From NCBI GenBank assembly GCA_032153715.1, contig JALDYR010000002.1, positions 248,001 to 312,000 on the forward strand: a stretch of 64,000 nucleotides of DNA. The letters are read 5' to 3'. The first letter of the stretch is position 1. Every line of letters starts with the position of its first letter. The stretch is from SEAL01 sp032153715. GTDB lineage: Bacteria; Patescibacteriota; Saccharimonadia; Saccharimonadales; Saccharimonadaceae. Under the pieces are notes generated by a model. That model was not told the origin of the DNA. It ran no database searches and worked only from the letters and a program-made list of their open reading frames with translations. This document shows positions 7,993 to 15,698 of this stretch, piece by piece. Position numbers and translations under genes: made by a program.

Positions 7993-8021
7993 TTGCAACC
8001 TCTGTAAAATTCTGATACAAT
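7993..8021 (+). promoter_or_regulatory. rpsO promoter TTGCAA-17-TACAAT
   Basis: TTGCAA (7993-7998) and TACAAT (8016-8021) are 17 nt apart, and TGA before the -10 makes it an extended -10. The box ends 9 nt before the ATG at 8031. Confidence 0.7.
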
Positions 8022-8030
8022 ACACAATTG

Positions 8031-8297
8031 ATGATTACTAAAGAGAACAAATCACAGGCAATTGCTTTGACTCAGGTTTCAAAGAACGACGTCGGTAGCC
8101 CACAGGCTCAGGTGTCAATCTTGACTGCTCGTATCAAAGAGGTGACGGAACACCTTAAGGCCAACAAACACGATCACATGGCCCGCCGCGGTCTGATCCA
8201 AATGGTTGGTAAAAGGAAGCGCCTCCTCAAGTATCTCGAGCGTAAAGACTTTGAACAGTACAAAGCGACTGTCGCAAAACTAGGACTCCGCAAATAG
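8031..8297 (+). CDS. rpsO: 30S ribosomal protein S15
   Basis: Small-subunit protein that binds 16S rRNA and bridges the subunits. The 88-residue product has the usual length, with the conserved GSPQAQVSILTARI and LKANKHDHMARRGL blocks. The ATG at 8031 gives the typical MITKE opening; a TTG at 8028 is in frame but unlikely. There is no Shine-Dalgarno site, only the -10 box 9 nt upstream. The stop codon lies in the loop of its terminator hairpin. Confidence 0.97.
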   Translation: MITKENKSQAIALTQVSKNDVGSPQAQVSILTARIKEVTEHLKANKHDHMARRGLIQMVGKRKRLLKYLERKDFEQYKATVAKLGLRK

Positions 8298-8313
8298 CGG
8301 GGTTCTTTTTTTA
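8284..8313 (+). terminator. rpsO terminator, stop codon in the loop
   Basis: GACTCCGC pairs with GCGGGGTTC (one G-U pair and a bulge) around an AAATA loop containing the TAG stop, followed by a run of seven or more T. Confidence 0.75.
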
Positions 8314-8337
8314 GTGCGTTATTTTTACCCAAAATGA

Positions 8338-8363
8338 AAACCGCTGCGATGAAGCAGCGGTTT
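8338..8363 (-). terminator. Terminator of the serine hydrolase gene
   Basis: A perfect 10-bp stem AAACCGCTGC/GCAGCGGTTT with a 6-nt loop lies 21 bases beyond the stop of the minus-strand gene. On the minus strand it is followed by a T-rich stretch. Confidence 0.8.
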
Positions 8364-8383
8364 CTTGTTGGGATGTTTGTGTT

Positions 8384-9448
8384 TTATAGGTTTGGATTTT
8401 CAAGCAGGGCGATAGCGCCGTTGTCAACGATCACCGCAGTATTTGAAAGGACGACAATGCCTTTGCCGCTGGCTTTGTCGACCATCAGCATGCTGGCAAA
8501 TCCGCCGGTGAGGCCGTTGTGCCACGTGCGGCCCTTGCTATCAATAAACCAGTTGTAGCCAACCTGTTGGCCTGGAGCGGCACTCCAGCGAGGTGTTGTC
8601 GCACTGTTGCCAGGTAGTTGATTGCGTAGCGTACTCATTGCGTATTTACCCATATCGGCAATGGTTGAGCGCATGGTTGCGGCTGGCGCGTAGCCTTCGC
8701 CGGCATATGGCTGCATAAGTTTGCCGTCAGAACGGGTGCCGCGTGATGTTGACGCCGTGATGTCGTTTGGAGAAAAGAGAATTCGCGTGCTCGCTAGTTG
8801 CAATGGATTCAAGACGCGGTTTTGCAGTAGTGTCTTGTAGTTCGTACCTGCAGCAGCAGCAAGAGCGTGGCCTTCAAGCGAAGCGCCCATGTTTGAATAC
8901 TGGTAGCTGCCTCGAGTTGGCAGGTAGAAGGTCATGCGTGCTTGGTTCAGTAGGTCGGCTCGATTAAATGGTACCAAGTTTGCGCCCGTTAGTTGGTAGT
9001 TCAGCGCGGCGACTGCCATACCTGGAGTTGACGGCATACTTGGCAGGCCGGAGCGATGGCTGGCAAGTTCGGCCAGGGTTAGCTGGGCTGATGGATAAAA
9101 CGAGCTAATTGGAAGCTTTTGGTACAGCTTAGTTTGCTCGGTTACTTCGCCGCGACTAATTGAGTCTGCCATCAAAAGGCCAGCAAAGGTCTTTGAGATA
9201 GAGCCAATTTCATACTCGCTACTATTCGTAGCGCCAAAGTTCGCGTAGCGGACGGTGCTGTTGTTAGCGTCGATATAAGCAACGCTAAGGTTTTTGTACT
9301 GGCTGCCGAATTGTGCCTGCGCTGCCTGGATCAGTGCCGGATCGCCACTAGTTGCCGGGGAAAGAGCGTGGGTAGCTGTAGCTGGGATGATACTCAGCCC
9401 AAGTGCTACTCCTGTTACGATTAATGATGCTAATGGTTTTCTATGCAT
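8384..9448 (-). CDS. Exported serine hydrolase, beta-lactamase/D,D-peptidase fold
   Basis: A 354-residue protein with an N-terminal signal peptide (hydrophobic core about residues 8-28), so it acts outside the membrane. It belongs to the class C beta-lactamase / D-alanyl-D-alanine carboxypeptidase family (PF00144). The nucleophile motif SISK lies near residue 87, the YSN motif in YQYSNMG near residue 204, and HNG replaces KTG near residue 312. Likely substrates are peptidoglycan peptides or small esters; beta-lactam hydrolysis is possible but not indicated. The start has a GAGGTG ribosome-binding site. Confidence 0.88.
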   Translation of the reverse strand: MHRKPLASLIVTGVALGLSIIPATATHALSPATSGDPALIQAAQAQFGSQYKNLSVAYIDANNSTVRYANFGATNSSEYEIGSISKTFAGLLMADSISRGEVTEQTKLYQKLPISSFYPSAQLTLAELASHRSGLPSMPSTPGMAVAALNYQLTGANLVPFNRADLLNQARMTFYLPTRGSYQYSNMGASLEGHALAAAAGTNYKTLLQNRVLNPLQLASTRILFSPNDITASTSRGTRSDGKLMQPYAGEGYAPAATMRSTIADMGKYAMSTLRNQLPGNSATTPRWSAAPGQQVGYNWFIDSKGRTWHNGLTGGFASMLMVDKASGKGIVVLSNTAVIVDNGAIALLENPNL

Positions 9449-9511
9449 AAACTCACCTCACATTAAGTTACATGTGAACAATAGTCCTATTTGGATTAGA
9501 TGTCAAATCTG

Positions 9512-10027
9512 CTATTTATTAAGACTGTCGAGTCTGAGGGTGGCGCCAGTAGTTTCACTTCGATAGTAGATTTCATACCGGATACAGTCAGTGTCTGCAT
9601 AGGTGGCATCTGAACAGTTTGAGCTGTCGCTGGTAAAAGCTTTATAGGCATAATCGCGAACGCCACCGGTGACGTCACCAGCCCATTGTCCCCATGAACT
9701 GACCGTGCCAGCGGCGGCGTTAGGCTGGAGGAGGGTGTCTTTGGTGATGAGGTTTTTTAAGCGGGTATCGAGCAGTTCCACTTGTGCAACAGCGTTGACG
9801 ACCCAGCGACTGTTAACGTAGTGGCCATTCAGGGCGTGATAACTTTCAAGGGCTTTTCGCATGGCATAGGCATCAGTTTTGCGTTCGCTGTCGCGGCCAC
9901 GGGCTTGAACGCCGTTAAAGGCTGTAATGCTAATAGCAGCAAGGATGCCAATGACGACGATGACAATTAACAGCTCGACGATCGTGAAGCCGTCTCGGCG
10001 CGATTGTTTCAAGAAGGTGATGCCCAT
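9512..10027 (-). CDS. Type IV prepilin, dispersed family
   Basis: A prepilin with a 13-residue basic leader ending in RRDG, cleaved before Phe by PilD, then the hydrophobic helix FTIVELLIVIVVIG with Glu at position +5. The rest (about 140 residues) is a variable head with two closely spaced cysteines near residues 141-151. It shares the N-terminal module with seven other dispersed prepilins here. It is divergent from the ASCH gene, with a TGATATACT box 11 nt before its start. Its role as structural or minor pilin cannot be told. Confidence 0.92.
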   Translation of the reverse strand: MGITFLKQSRRDGFTIVELLIVIVVIGILAAISITAFNGVQARGRDSERKTDAYAMRKALESYHALNGHYVNSRWVVNAVAQVELLDTRLKNLITKDTLLQPNAAAGTVSSWGQWAGDVTGGVRDYAYKAFTSDSSNCSDATYADTDCIRYEIYYRSETTGATLRLDSLNK

Positions 10028-10038
10028 GATTTGTTGTT

Positions 10039-10047
10039 AGTATATCA
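10039..10047 (-). promoter_or_regulatory. Extended -10 (TGATATACT) before the 10027 prepilin
   Basis: On the minus strand TGATATACT ends 11 nt before the ATG at 10027, with no Shine-Dalgarno sequence. It lies back to back with the ASCH promoter. Confidence 0.5.
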
Positions 10048-10056
10048 GGTCGTGGG

Positions 10057-10062
10057 TATAAT
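10057..10062 (+). promoter_or_regulatory. -10 box TATAAT before the ASCH gene
   Basis: TATAAT ends 9 nt before ATG 10072, again without a ribosome-binding site. Confidence 0.5.
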
Positions 10063-10071
10063 AATAAACCT

Positions 10072-10455
10072 ATGACGACATGGAAATCGGGCCGAGAGTC
10101 GGGGTTGCTTGATGATATTATTGCCGGCCGTAAAACAATTGAAGGACGCTTGAATCGAGGTAAGTTCGCTGACTATCGGGTGGGTGATTTTGTGTCATTG
10201 CGGCGTGATTATCGTGATGAAAAGGGGGTGCTACATGACGGCGAGTCGAACGCGGCTTTAGTGAAGATTGTTGCAATCCGTCAGTACGCAACATTTCTAG
10301 ATATGGTAACGGCGGAGGGCTTTCGATCTGTCATTCCGAATGCGGACAATGCTAGGGTGGCGGCTGACGAATATAATCGATTTTATTCGAGTGATGATCA
10401 GGCGAAGTATGGGGTGCTGGCGATTGAAATCATGTTTTATAAACGCGAGTCATGA
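10072..10455 (+). CDS. ASCH-domain protein
   Basis: A small (127-residue) ASCH-fold protein related to the PUA-like RNA-binding domains. The signature is IIAGRKTIEGRLNRGKF near residues 17-33, followed by a hydrophobic GDFVSL strand. Characterised ASCH proteins bind RNA or hydrolyse N4-acetylcytidine (YqfB). The Lys and Glu of the KTIEGR block are conserved, so an enzymatic role is possible but unproven. It is cytoplasmic and stands alone between a prepilin and a GH16 gene. Confidence 0.82.
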   Translation: MTTWKSGRESGLLDDIIAGRKTIEGRLNRGKFADYRVGDFVSLRRDYRDEKGVLHDGESNAALVKIVAIRQYATFLDMVTAEGFRSVIPNADNARVAADEYNRFYSSDDQAKYGVLAIEIMFYKRES

Positions 10456-10467
10456 CTAAAACGCTCA

Positions 10468-10476
10468 TGCTATACT
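10468..10476 (+). promoter_or_regulatory. Extended -10 (TGCTATACT) before the GH16 gene
   Basis: TGCTATACT ends 6 nt before ATG 10483. The 14 bases GCTCATGCTATACT recur exactly before the ABC gene at 12894. Confidence 0.6.
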
Positions 10477-10482
10477 TTAAGC

Positions 10483-11688
10483 ATGATACAAGCTACATCA
10501 CTGAAAACTGCGAAAAAGACACTACTCTTAGCTGGACTTCTAGTCCTTCCTGTACTTGCGGCTGCGGCGCCGGTATCGGCAAGTGCGCTCCCAACACCTC
10601 CGTCTGGTAAGCAATGGACAGCTGGATTTAGTGATGAGTTTAACGGGACAACGCTTAATACGACCAACTGGTCAACCTGCTACCACTGGTATAGCGTTGA
10701 TTATCAGGGGTGTACAAATGCTGGTAACAATGAAAAGCAGTGGTATACGCCAAGCCAGGTATCGGTCAATAATGGGGTAGCTCGTCTGAGTGCTGAAAAA
10801 CGTACGGTGACCGGCTGGAATAACGGCGAACAGCAATATGACTACGTTTCGGGCATGCTGACAACCGGTGGTGAACAGTGGCAGCAAACTGCGAAAAAGA
10901 CGATGCTGTATGGCTATAGCGAAGCGCGCATCAAAGTACCTGCAGGCCAGGGGTTGTGGCCGGCATTTTGGATGCTATCAGCTGATTACGAGTGGCCGCC
11001 AGAAATTGATATCATGGAAATTCTTGGCAACGACACCTCGACACTTCATATGAATACACACTGGGCGGATACGGCTGGCCAACACCAGCAGGATGGCAGC
11101 TCATTTGTCAGCGATACGCCACTGAGTGAGGGCTATCACACGTTCGGCGTTGATTGGCAGCCAGGCAAACTAGTGTGGTACGTTGACGGCGTCGCGCGCA
11201 AGACAATGACCGGTGCGGGCGTGCCAAGCAAACCAATGTACTTGCTCTTGAATCTTGCGGTGGGCGGTAACTGGCCAGGTGACCCAGATGCAACGACACA
11301 GTTCCCAGCGTATATGGATGTTGACTATGTTCGCACCTACACACTTACAAATGCAGGCGATACGACACCGCCAGTGCTTGGCAATTATGAAAGTACAGCT
11401 GTACCTGGACAATGGACAAGCAGTGCGCCGCTAAAAGTGACGGCAACTGATAACGTTAAGGTAAATCGCGTCGAGGTAATTGTCGATGGACAAGTCGTCC
11501 TGACTGACAAGGTTAGTCCATATTCATTCACGGTCAGGGCATCTGACTTCAATATCGGCTATCATCAGTTATTTGTTCGTGCCTACGATGACGCCGGAAA
11601 TAAAACTGATGGCCCAGTTGTTAATTTCCAGGTGACAGCAACGAAGATCGGTAATTACTATTATAACTACCGCTTGACGCTCGTTTAA
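10483..11688 (+). CDS. Secreted glycoside hydrolase family 16 (endo-beta-glucanase type) with C-terminal Ig-like domain
   Basis: A 401-residue exported enzyme. The signal peptide has its hydrophobic core at about residues 13-30 and a VSA-SA cleavage region. The GH16 jelly-roll follows (about 40-290) with catalytic ExDxxE motif E174-I-D176-I-M-E179, nucleophile and acid/base. This spacing without an extra residue is the non-bulged type seen in xyloglucan and lichenase branches; laminarinases usually carry a beta-bulge (ExDxxxE). The substrate is therefore a beta-1,3(4)-linked or related glucan at best. Residues ~300-385 form a bacterial Ig-like domain. It converges with the NUDIX gene, sharing 4 bp at the stops. 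Confidence 0.88.
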   Translation: MIQATSLKTAKKTLLLAGLLVLPVLAAAAPVSASALPTPPSGKQWTAGFSDEFNGTTLNTTNWSTCYHWYSVDYQGCTNAGNNEKQWYTPSQVSVNNGVARLSAEKRTVTGWNNGEQQYDYVSGMLTTGGEQWQQTAKKTMLYGYSEARIKVPAGQGLWPAFWMLSADYEWPPEIDIMEILGNDTSTLHMNTHWADTAGQHQQDGSSFVSDTPLSEGYHTFGVDWQPGKLVWYVDGVARKTMTGAGVPSKPMYLLLNLAVGGNWPGDPDATTQFPAYMDVDYVRTYTLTNAGDTTPPVLGNYESTAVPGQWTSSAPLKVTATDNVKVNRVEVIVDGQVVLTDKVSPYSFTVRASDFNIGYHQLFVRAYDDAGNKTDGPVVNFQVTATKIGNYYYNYRLTLV

Positions 11689-12167
11689 TCGCGAAGTTCG
11701 TTAAGATTGTTGATGACTAGCGTTGGCTGGTCATTTTCAATATAATCAGCAAGTGCGATTGTCTGTAGAAAGGCAGGTAGCAAATGTTCTTTTGTTGGAT
11801 TGATAAATTCGCAGCGCGTCAGCTCGATAGCACCGTGCGAGGTTGCCTCTAAATCAATTGATTGATAGTCTTCGGGATTTTCAATATGAAAGAAGAATTC
11901 GAGTAGCTCTCGTTCGTCGCCATTCCAGCGCGGCATCTTAAATTGTTGCATAAACAGCAGCTTGCCGATTTTTGGCGCAATACCTGTTTCTTCAATCATT
12001 TCACGGTGCAAGCCTTCCTGAAGTGATTCACCGGCGTCGAGGCCGCCGCCGGGCGTTCCCCAGTATTCACTTTCATTGCCGTCCCGATCTTTAAACTTTT
12101 GTGCGAGAATTTGATTATTATGAAAAATAATGCCGCGAGCATTAATGCGTCGTTCTAGTTCAGCCAT
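11685..12167 (-). CDS. NUDIX hydrolase
   Basis: A 160-residue cytoplasmic pyrophosphohydrolase. The Nudix box GxxxxxExxxxxxxREUxEE is complete (GLDAGE, REMIEETG at about residues 43-62), so it can bind Mg and cleave a nucleoside diphosphate linked to another moiety. The substrate is unknown. It has a strong AAGGAGG ribosome-binding site, and a promoter (TATACT on the minus strand near 12253-12258) with a leader of about 80 nt containing a GTTCGG/CCGAAC hairpin. Confidence 0.88.
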   Translation of the reverse strand: MAELERRINARGIIFHNNQILAQKFKDRDGNESEYWGTPGGGLDAGESLQEGLHREMIEETGIAPKIGKLLFMQQFKMPRWNGDERELLEFFFHIENPEDYQSIDLEATSHGAIELTRCEFINPTKEHLLPAFLQTIALADYIENDQPTLVINNLNELRD

Positions 12168-12179
12168 GTAGCCTCCTTG

Positions 12180-12272
12180 ATTAGATTGTTTAAAAGAGGC
12201 GCTAGCGGTTCGGCTCGTCCGAACGTACGCGCGTAGAGGATCCAGCTGGGATCATAGTGTGGCTAGTATAGC
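12180..12272 (-). promoter_or_regulatory. Leader region of the NUDIX gene with small hairpins
   Basis: Read on the minus strand it holds a TATACT box within GGCTATACTAGCC (itself an inverted repeat), a GATCC/GGATC hairpin and a GTTCGG/CCGAAC hairpin before the ribosome-binding site. The same region must also end transcripts of the upstream gene at 12273. Confidence 0.4.
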
Positions 12273-12824
12273 CTAGTCGGTGACGATAGGGCAACTTGAG
12301 ACGTCAATCGAGCCTTGGTAAAGGATGTGAGGAATGTAGCGATAAAAAAGAGGAATGCGCTCATAGTGTCGGAGTGCTTCTTGAAAGTAAGCCTTCGTCG
12401 CATCGGGTACCTGACTATAAGTTTCAAGGTCCTCGTAACGGTAGGGTGCGAAGTCGTTGTCATCTAGTTCGACCGTTTGCTTAGGTGCAAAGAGGTAAAC
12501 GGCTAATTTATCTTGATCAAGTTGTGTTGGATCGATTTGATAGTAGGAACGCTTGATTGACGGATCACCGCCAGCTTCAATGAAGGCTTGTTTAAGGTCG
12601 ATAGGATGGATGCTTGTCATGAAAATAACAGAGTTCCATACTGCGTGATTAAGAAGCGGAATGGTTTGCTCCATAACACGCGGACGACCCTCGTATTTGG
12701 CTCTTTGCTGTTCATAAATAGTTGGATAGAAATGTGCTAATTCAGTGAGCGGGTAAAGTGTCGTACCTTGCATTGCACTGCGGCCATCTTTGGCGCGCGG
12801 AATGCGGTGATAGAGGTAATTCAT
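12273..12824 (-). CDS. Conserved hypothetical protein, 183 aa
   Basis: It opens MNYLYHRIPRAKDG and ends with an LFYRYIPHILYQGSIDVS block. I recall 'group-specific' hypothetical proteins with this layout in Bacillus and other bacteria, but no function is known to me. It is soluble, with no signal peptide. The start is fixed by a TGCTACAAT box ending 6 nt upstream on the minus strand. It is divergent from the ABC transporter operon, the two promoters lying within 60 bp. Confidence 0.75.
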   Translation of the reverse strand: MNYLYHRIPRAKDGRSAMQGTTLYPLTELAHFYPTIYEQQRAKYEGRPRVMEQTIPLLNHAVWNSVIFMTSIHPIDLKQAFIEAGGDPSIKRSYYQIDPTQLDQDKLAVYLFAPKQTVELDDNDFAPYRYEDLETYSQVPDATKAYFQEALRHYERIPLFYRYIPHILYQGSIDVSSCPIVTD

Positions 12825-12830
12825 GATGTC

Positions 12831-12839
12831 ATTGTAGCA
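12831..12839 (-). promoter_or_regulatory. Extended -10 (TGCTACAAT) before the 12824 gene
   Basis: On the minus strand TGCTACAAT ends 6 nt from the ATG at 12824; no Shine-Dalgarno sequence. Confidence 0.55.
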
Positions 12840-12875
12840 TCCCTTTCGACTAGGGGTAATGCGCCATAGTGCTCA

Positions 12876-12884
12876 TGCTATACT
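12876..12884 (+). promoter_or_regulatory. Extended -10 (TGCTATACT) of the ABC operon
   Basis: TGCTATACT ends 9 nt before ATG 12894; no Shine-Dalgarno sequence. Confidence 0.6.
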
Positions 12885-12893
12885 GAAATCACT

Positions 12894-13811
12894 ATGACAC
12901 ATGCAGATGACATTATTACGATTAGCCACGCGACCAAGCGTTTTGGTAAGCTTGCTGCCGCCGACGATGTTTCGGTGGTGGTGAAGCCGGGTGAGGTAGT
13001 CGGCTTTGTTGGCGTGAATGGTGCTGGCAAGACGACGACGATTAATATGCTGCTGGGATTTACGTCGCCATCGCGCGGTCATGTCTCCTTGTTTAATCGG
13101 CCGGTTACCACAGCGAATGCCCACAAGTCACACCAACGTATTGGTTACGCGGCGGGTGATATGGAGCTTCCAGATCGCTTGACGGGCCGTCAGCACATTA
13201 ACTTTGTACTGGCGCAAGCTGCCGGCAAGCACGGTCAACGACTGCGGGAGCTGTGCGAGATTTTTCAGCCTCAGCTCGACAAGAAAATTAAAACGCTCTC
13301 TCGAGGCAATAAGCAAAAGATTGCTCTCGTGGCGGCATTTGTGACCGAGCCAGAGTTGGTGATCCTCGATGAGCCAACCAGCGGTCTTGATCCAATCATG
13401 CAAGACGCCTTCTTGAACCTTGTTCGGGCCGAGCAAGGCAAGGGCACGACGATCTTTATGTCGTCACATTACCTTCAAGAGGTGGCGGAAGTGTGTTCGC
13501 GTGTTCTCTTGATGAAGAACGGGCATATTGTCGAAGATTTGTCGGCAGAAAAGCTACGCCAAATTAGCGGCAAGGCGGTTCGGATTGTCTCGTCAAAGGC
13601 GGTGCGCACGCCAGAGCAGCACGTTAAACAATTGCAGCACGACCATACGGCCGATGGACTGGTGACATCATTTGTATATGACGGTCCAATTATCGGACTG
13701 CAAAAGTGGCTGAGTGGCATTGATCATATTACGGATATTGATATTAGCGAACGAACACTGGAAGCGGAATTCCGCAGTTTGTACGTCGAAAATGGGGGGC
13801 GCACGAAATGA
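12894..13811 (+). CDS. ABC transporter ATP-binding protein (ABC-2 exporter type)
   Basis: A 305-residue ATPase subunit. Walker A is GVNGAGKTTT at about residues 39-48, the signature is LSRGNKQK (variant of LSGGQ, about 136), and Walker B with catalytic Glu is LVILDEPTSGLDP (about 158). A switch His follows in SSHYLQE. The C-terminal ~80 residues form an accessory domain as in CcmA/DrrA-like subunits. It overlaps the permease gene by 4 bp (ATGA), so the two are translationally coupled. The substrate is unknown; such pairs export drugs, lipids or peptides. Confidence 0.93.
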   Translation: MTHADDIITISHATKRFGKLAAADDVSVVVKPGEVVGFVGVNGAGKTTTINMLLGFTSPSRGHVSLFNRPVTTANAHKSHQRIGYAAGDMELPDRLTGRQHINFVLAQAAGKHGQRLRELCEIFQPQLDKKIKTLSRGNKQKIALVAAFVTEPELVILDEPTSGLDPIMQDAFLNLVRAEQGKGTTIFMSSHYLQEVAEVCSRVLLMKNGHIVEDLSAEKLRQISGKAVRIVSSKAVRTPEQHVKQLQHDHTADGLVTSFVYDGPIIGLQKWLSGIDHITDIDISERTLEAEFRSLYVENGGRTK

Positions 13812-14602
13812 TGAATAGTGTGTATACGAAAACGCTGTATGACAGGCGCTGGTTTATGGTTGGCTGGCTGCTTGGGTTTGCGGCTCTTGCAGCGCTGATG
13901 GTAATCTTTTATCCGTCAATGCACCAAGAAGGTTCGCTTGATGCGCTGACGAAGAGTATGCCGCCGGCACTCCAGGGCTTTATCGGCGACTTGGCGAACC
14001 TGCAGCAATTCCCGACATACCTCGCGTCGCAACTATTTGATATCCGCATGCAAATTATTGCCGGGGTGATGGTCGTGGTGTTAGCGCTCGGCCTGACAGT
14101 GGGCGAGGAAGAGAGGGGGCAGCTACGTACGACACTGAGTTTGCCGCTGAGTCGCAATGCTGTGCTGTTGCAAAAATGGTTGGCGATGCTGACGATTATC
14201 GCTGTGACATTTGTCGGGACGGTGATCGGTATTAGTCTGGCACAACTAACAATTGGTGAATCGATTGAGCTGGACATTCTCGCGCGACTGATTGCGATGA
14301 CCTGGCTCATTATGGCGACTTTTGCGACACTGACGTTTGCGGCGGGTATCGCGACAGGTGGTCGAGCGATTGCAACGTTGGTCGGTATTTTTACCCTCGC
14401 TGGCAGCTTTATTCTTACGACTTTTGCTGTGGGGGTTGATTGGTTGCAGGATTACGAAATGTGGTCACTCTTTTATTACTTCCCGGCGGTTGATATTGCT
14501 AAAAATGGTGTTGATCTGAGCAATGTAGTTGCCTTGAGCGTTGTGAGTCTTGTGGCGCTAGTGGTATCCTGGCTGATATTTCGGCGTCGCGATTTACGCT
14601 AG
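13808..14602 (+). CDS. ABC-2 type permease
   Basis: A 264-residue membrane protein with about six hydrophobic segments (near 17-36, 90-105, 122-140, 160-185, 190-210, 240-258) and an ABC-2 layout including the EEERGQLRTTLSLPLSR cytoplasmic segment. It forms the channel for the upstream ATPase. The start codon overlaps the ATPase stop; a second ATG follows directly. A 47-residue membrane peptide gene follows 6 nt downstream. Confidence 0.9.
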   Translation: MMNSVYTKTLYDRRWFMVGWLLGFAALAALMVIFYPSMHQEGSLDALTKSMPPALQGFIGDLANLQQFPTYLASQLFDIRMQIIAGVMVVVLALGLTVGEEERGQLRTTLSLPLSRNAVLLQKWLAMLTIIAVTFVGTVIGISLAQLTIGESIELDILARLIAMTWLIMATFATLTFAAGIATGGRAIATLVGIFTLAGSFILTTFAVGVDWLQDYEMWSLFYYFPAVDIAKNGVDLSNVVALSVVSLVALVVSWLIFRRRDLR

Positions 14603-14608
14603 GGGCGT

Positions 14609-14752
14609 ATGGCAAAGACTCGATCAAAGAATAAAGTGTTTGCAAAGTACGTCCTCGTGGGCGTAGTGACCTTGGCCTGCACTGCAGTTCTACTTGCCTG
14701 GATTGACCAGGTTGGAGTTGAGCGGACGCTTGAGTGGGTGGTATCGGAGTAG
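14609..14752 (+). CDS. Small single-span membrane protein, 47 aa
   Basis: ATG 14609 to TAG 14752 encodes a basic N-terminus (AKTRSKNKVFAKY), one membrane segment (about residues 15-31) and an acidic amphipathic tail. It begins 6 nt after the permease stop behind a short GGGG-containing gap, so it may be the third gene of the ABC operon. Its end overlaps the non-coding upstream frame of the LamG-prepilin. I do not recognise a family. Confidence 0.45.
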   Translation: MAKTRSKNKVFAKYVLVGVVTLACTAVLLAWIDQVGVERTLEWVVSE

Positions 14753-14771
14753 TAAGTGTGCCAGTACATGA

Positions 14772-14777
14772 TATTAT
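14772..14777 (+). promoter_or_regulatory. -10 box TATTAT before the LamG-prepilin
   Basis: TATTAT ends 7 nt before ATG 14785. It selects this start over the longer frame at 14734. Confidence 0.5.
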
Positions 14778-14784
14778 AGTGCTA

Positions 14785-15528
14785 ATGATTCAACGTAAAA
14801 GGGTGGCGAAAACTGGTCGACGAGACGGCTTTACGATCGTCGAGTTGTTAATTGTGATCGTAGTAATTGGTATTCTTGCCGCCATCACAATCGTCGCCTT
14901 TAACGGCGTACAAGAGCGAGCGCGCGTCGCCTCAGCGCTGGCGTTTGAAAAACAGCTCCGTAGTAAATATGGCGTAGACGCTACAGGCAGCTGGAGCTTT
15001 GATGAATGTAGTGGTTCGTCAGTCGCCAATAGTAGCGCGACGGCAAATAGCGACACGATCACCGGAGTGACGACGTGGATTACCGATACGCCGACCGGTT
15101 CGGGGTGCGCCCTGCGATTTGATGGGGCGACACGCATCGAAACGCAGGCTACGCTGGGCGCAACTTACTATGTCAAAGGCGCCTGGACGCGGCTGACGAA
15201 TTGTACGGGCTCAAACCTTATTTCGCAGGCGGTGACGGGCGGTGCAGTCGCGGCGCTCTATAATCCAGCCTGTCGTCCGAGTGCGGGTAATAACGGCACT
15301 TGGGGAACGGTCGGCTCGGCGACGGCAATTAATGATGGTAAATGGCACTATGTGGCAGTCATTTGGGAAGCGGGTGTGATGACATTGTACGTTGACGGTA
15401 AAACAGTCAGCTCGGCAGCGAGCGCGGCAGCTTTGACAAATCCGACCGGCAAAGTGTCGCTGGCGGCTCACGCAGGCAGCAACTTCTTAAACGGCGACCT
15501 TGATAATCCATTTGTCGCTGCCCAGTAA
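14785..15528 (+). CDS. Type IV prepilin fused to a LamG/concanavalin-type domain
   Basis: A 247-residue prepilin: leader of 15 residues ending RRDG, cleavage before Phe16, and the family helix with Glu20. After a ~25-residue linker, residues ~70-245 form a LamG (ConA-like jelly-roll) domain with the hallmark DGKWHYVAVIWE and LYVDGK strands and paired cysteines (CSGSS, SGCAL, TNCTG, NPACR). LamG domains bind sugars or proteins, so this is a candidate adhesive minor pilin displayed by the pil machinery. Other prepilins here have heads of 100-170 residues without such a domain. Confidence 0.88.
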   Translation: MIQRKRVAKTGRRDGFTIVELLIVIVVIGILAAITIVAFNGVQERARVASALAFEKQLRSKYGVDATGSWSFDECSGSSVANSSATANSDTITGVTTWITDTPTGSGCALRFDGATRIETQATLGATYYVKGAWTRLTNCTGSNLISQAVTGGAVAALYNPACRPSAGNNGTWGTVGSATAINDGKWHYVAVIWEAGVMTLYVDGKTVSSAASAAALTNPTGKVSLAAHAGSNFLNGDLDNPFVAAQ

Positions 15529-15562
15529 ACTGGGGTGGATGTGGCCGTGTTTCCTTGGAATC

Positions 15563-15571
15563 TGCTATAAT
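15563..15571 (+). promoter_or_regulatory. Extended -10 (TGCTATAAT) of pnp
   Basis: TGCTATAAT lies about 128 nt before the pnp start, with no good -35. The leader (about 120 nt) contains a GTGT/ACAC hairpin near 15620-15635 and ends with an AGGAGG site. A long leader is common for pnp, which is often autoregulated; regulation here is inference. Confidence 0.55.
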
Positions 15572-15698
15572 AAATACATCACTTGCCAGCAGCGACATAA
15601 GTGGTGGATAGAGTAGTGTGTCACTGAACACATTTCTGTACCCGTTACTTATCGCATTAATACTAAAGGGCGAGTGAAAACAAATAGGAGGACAGAAA

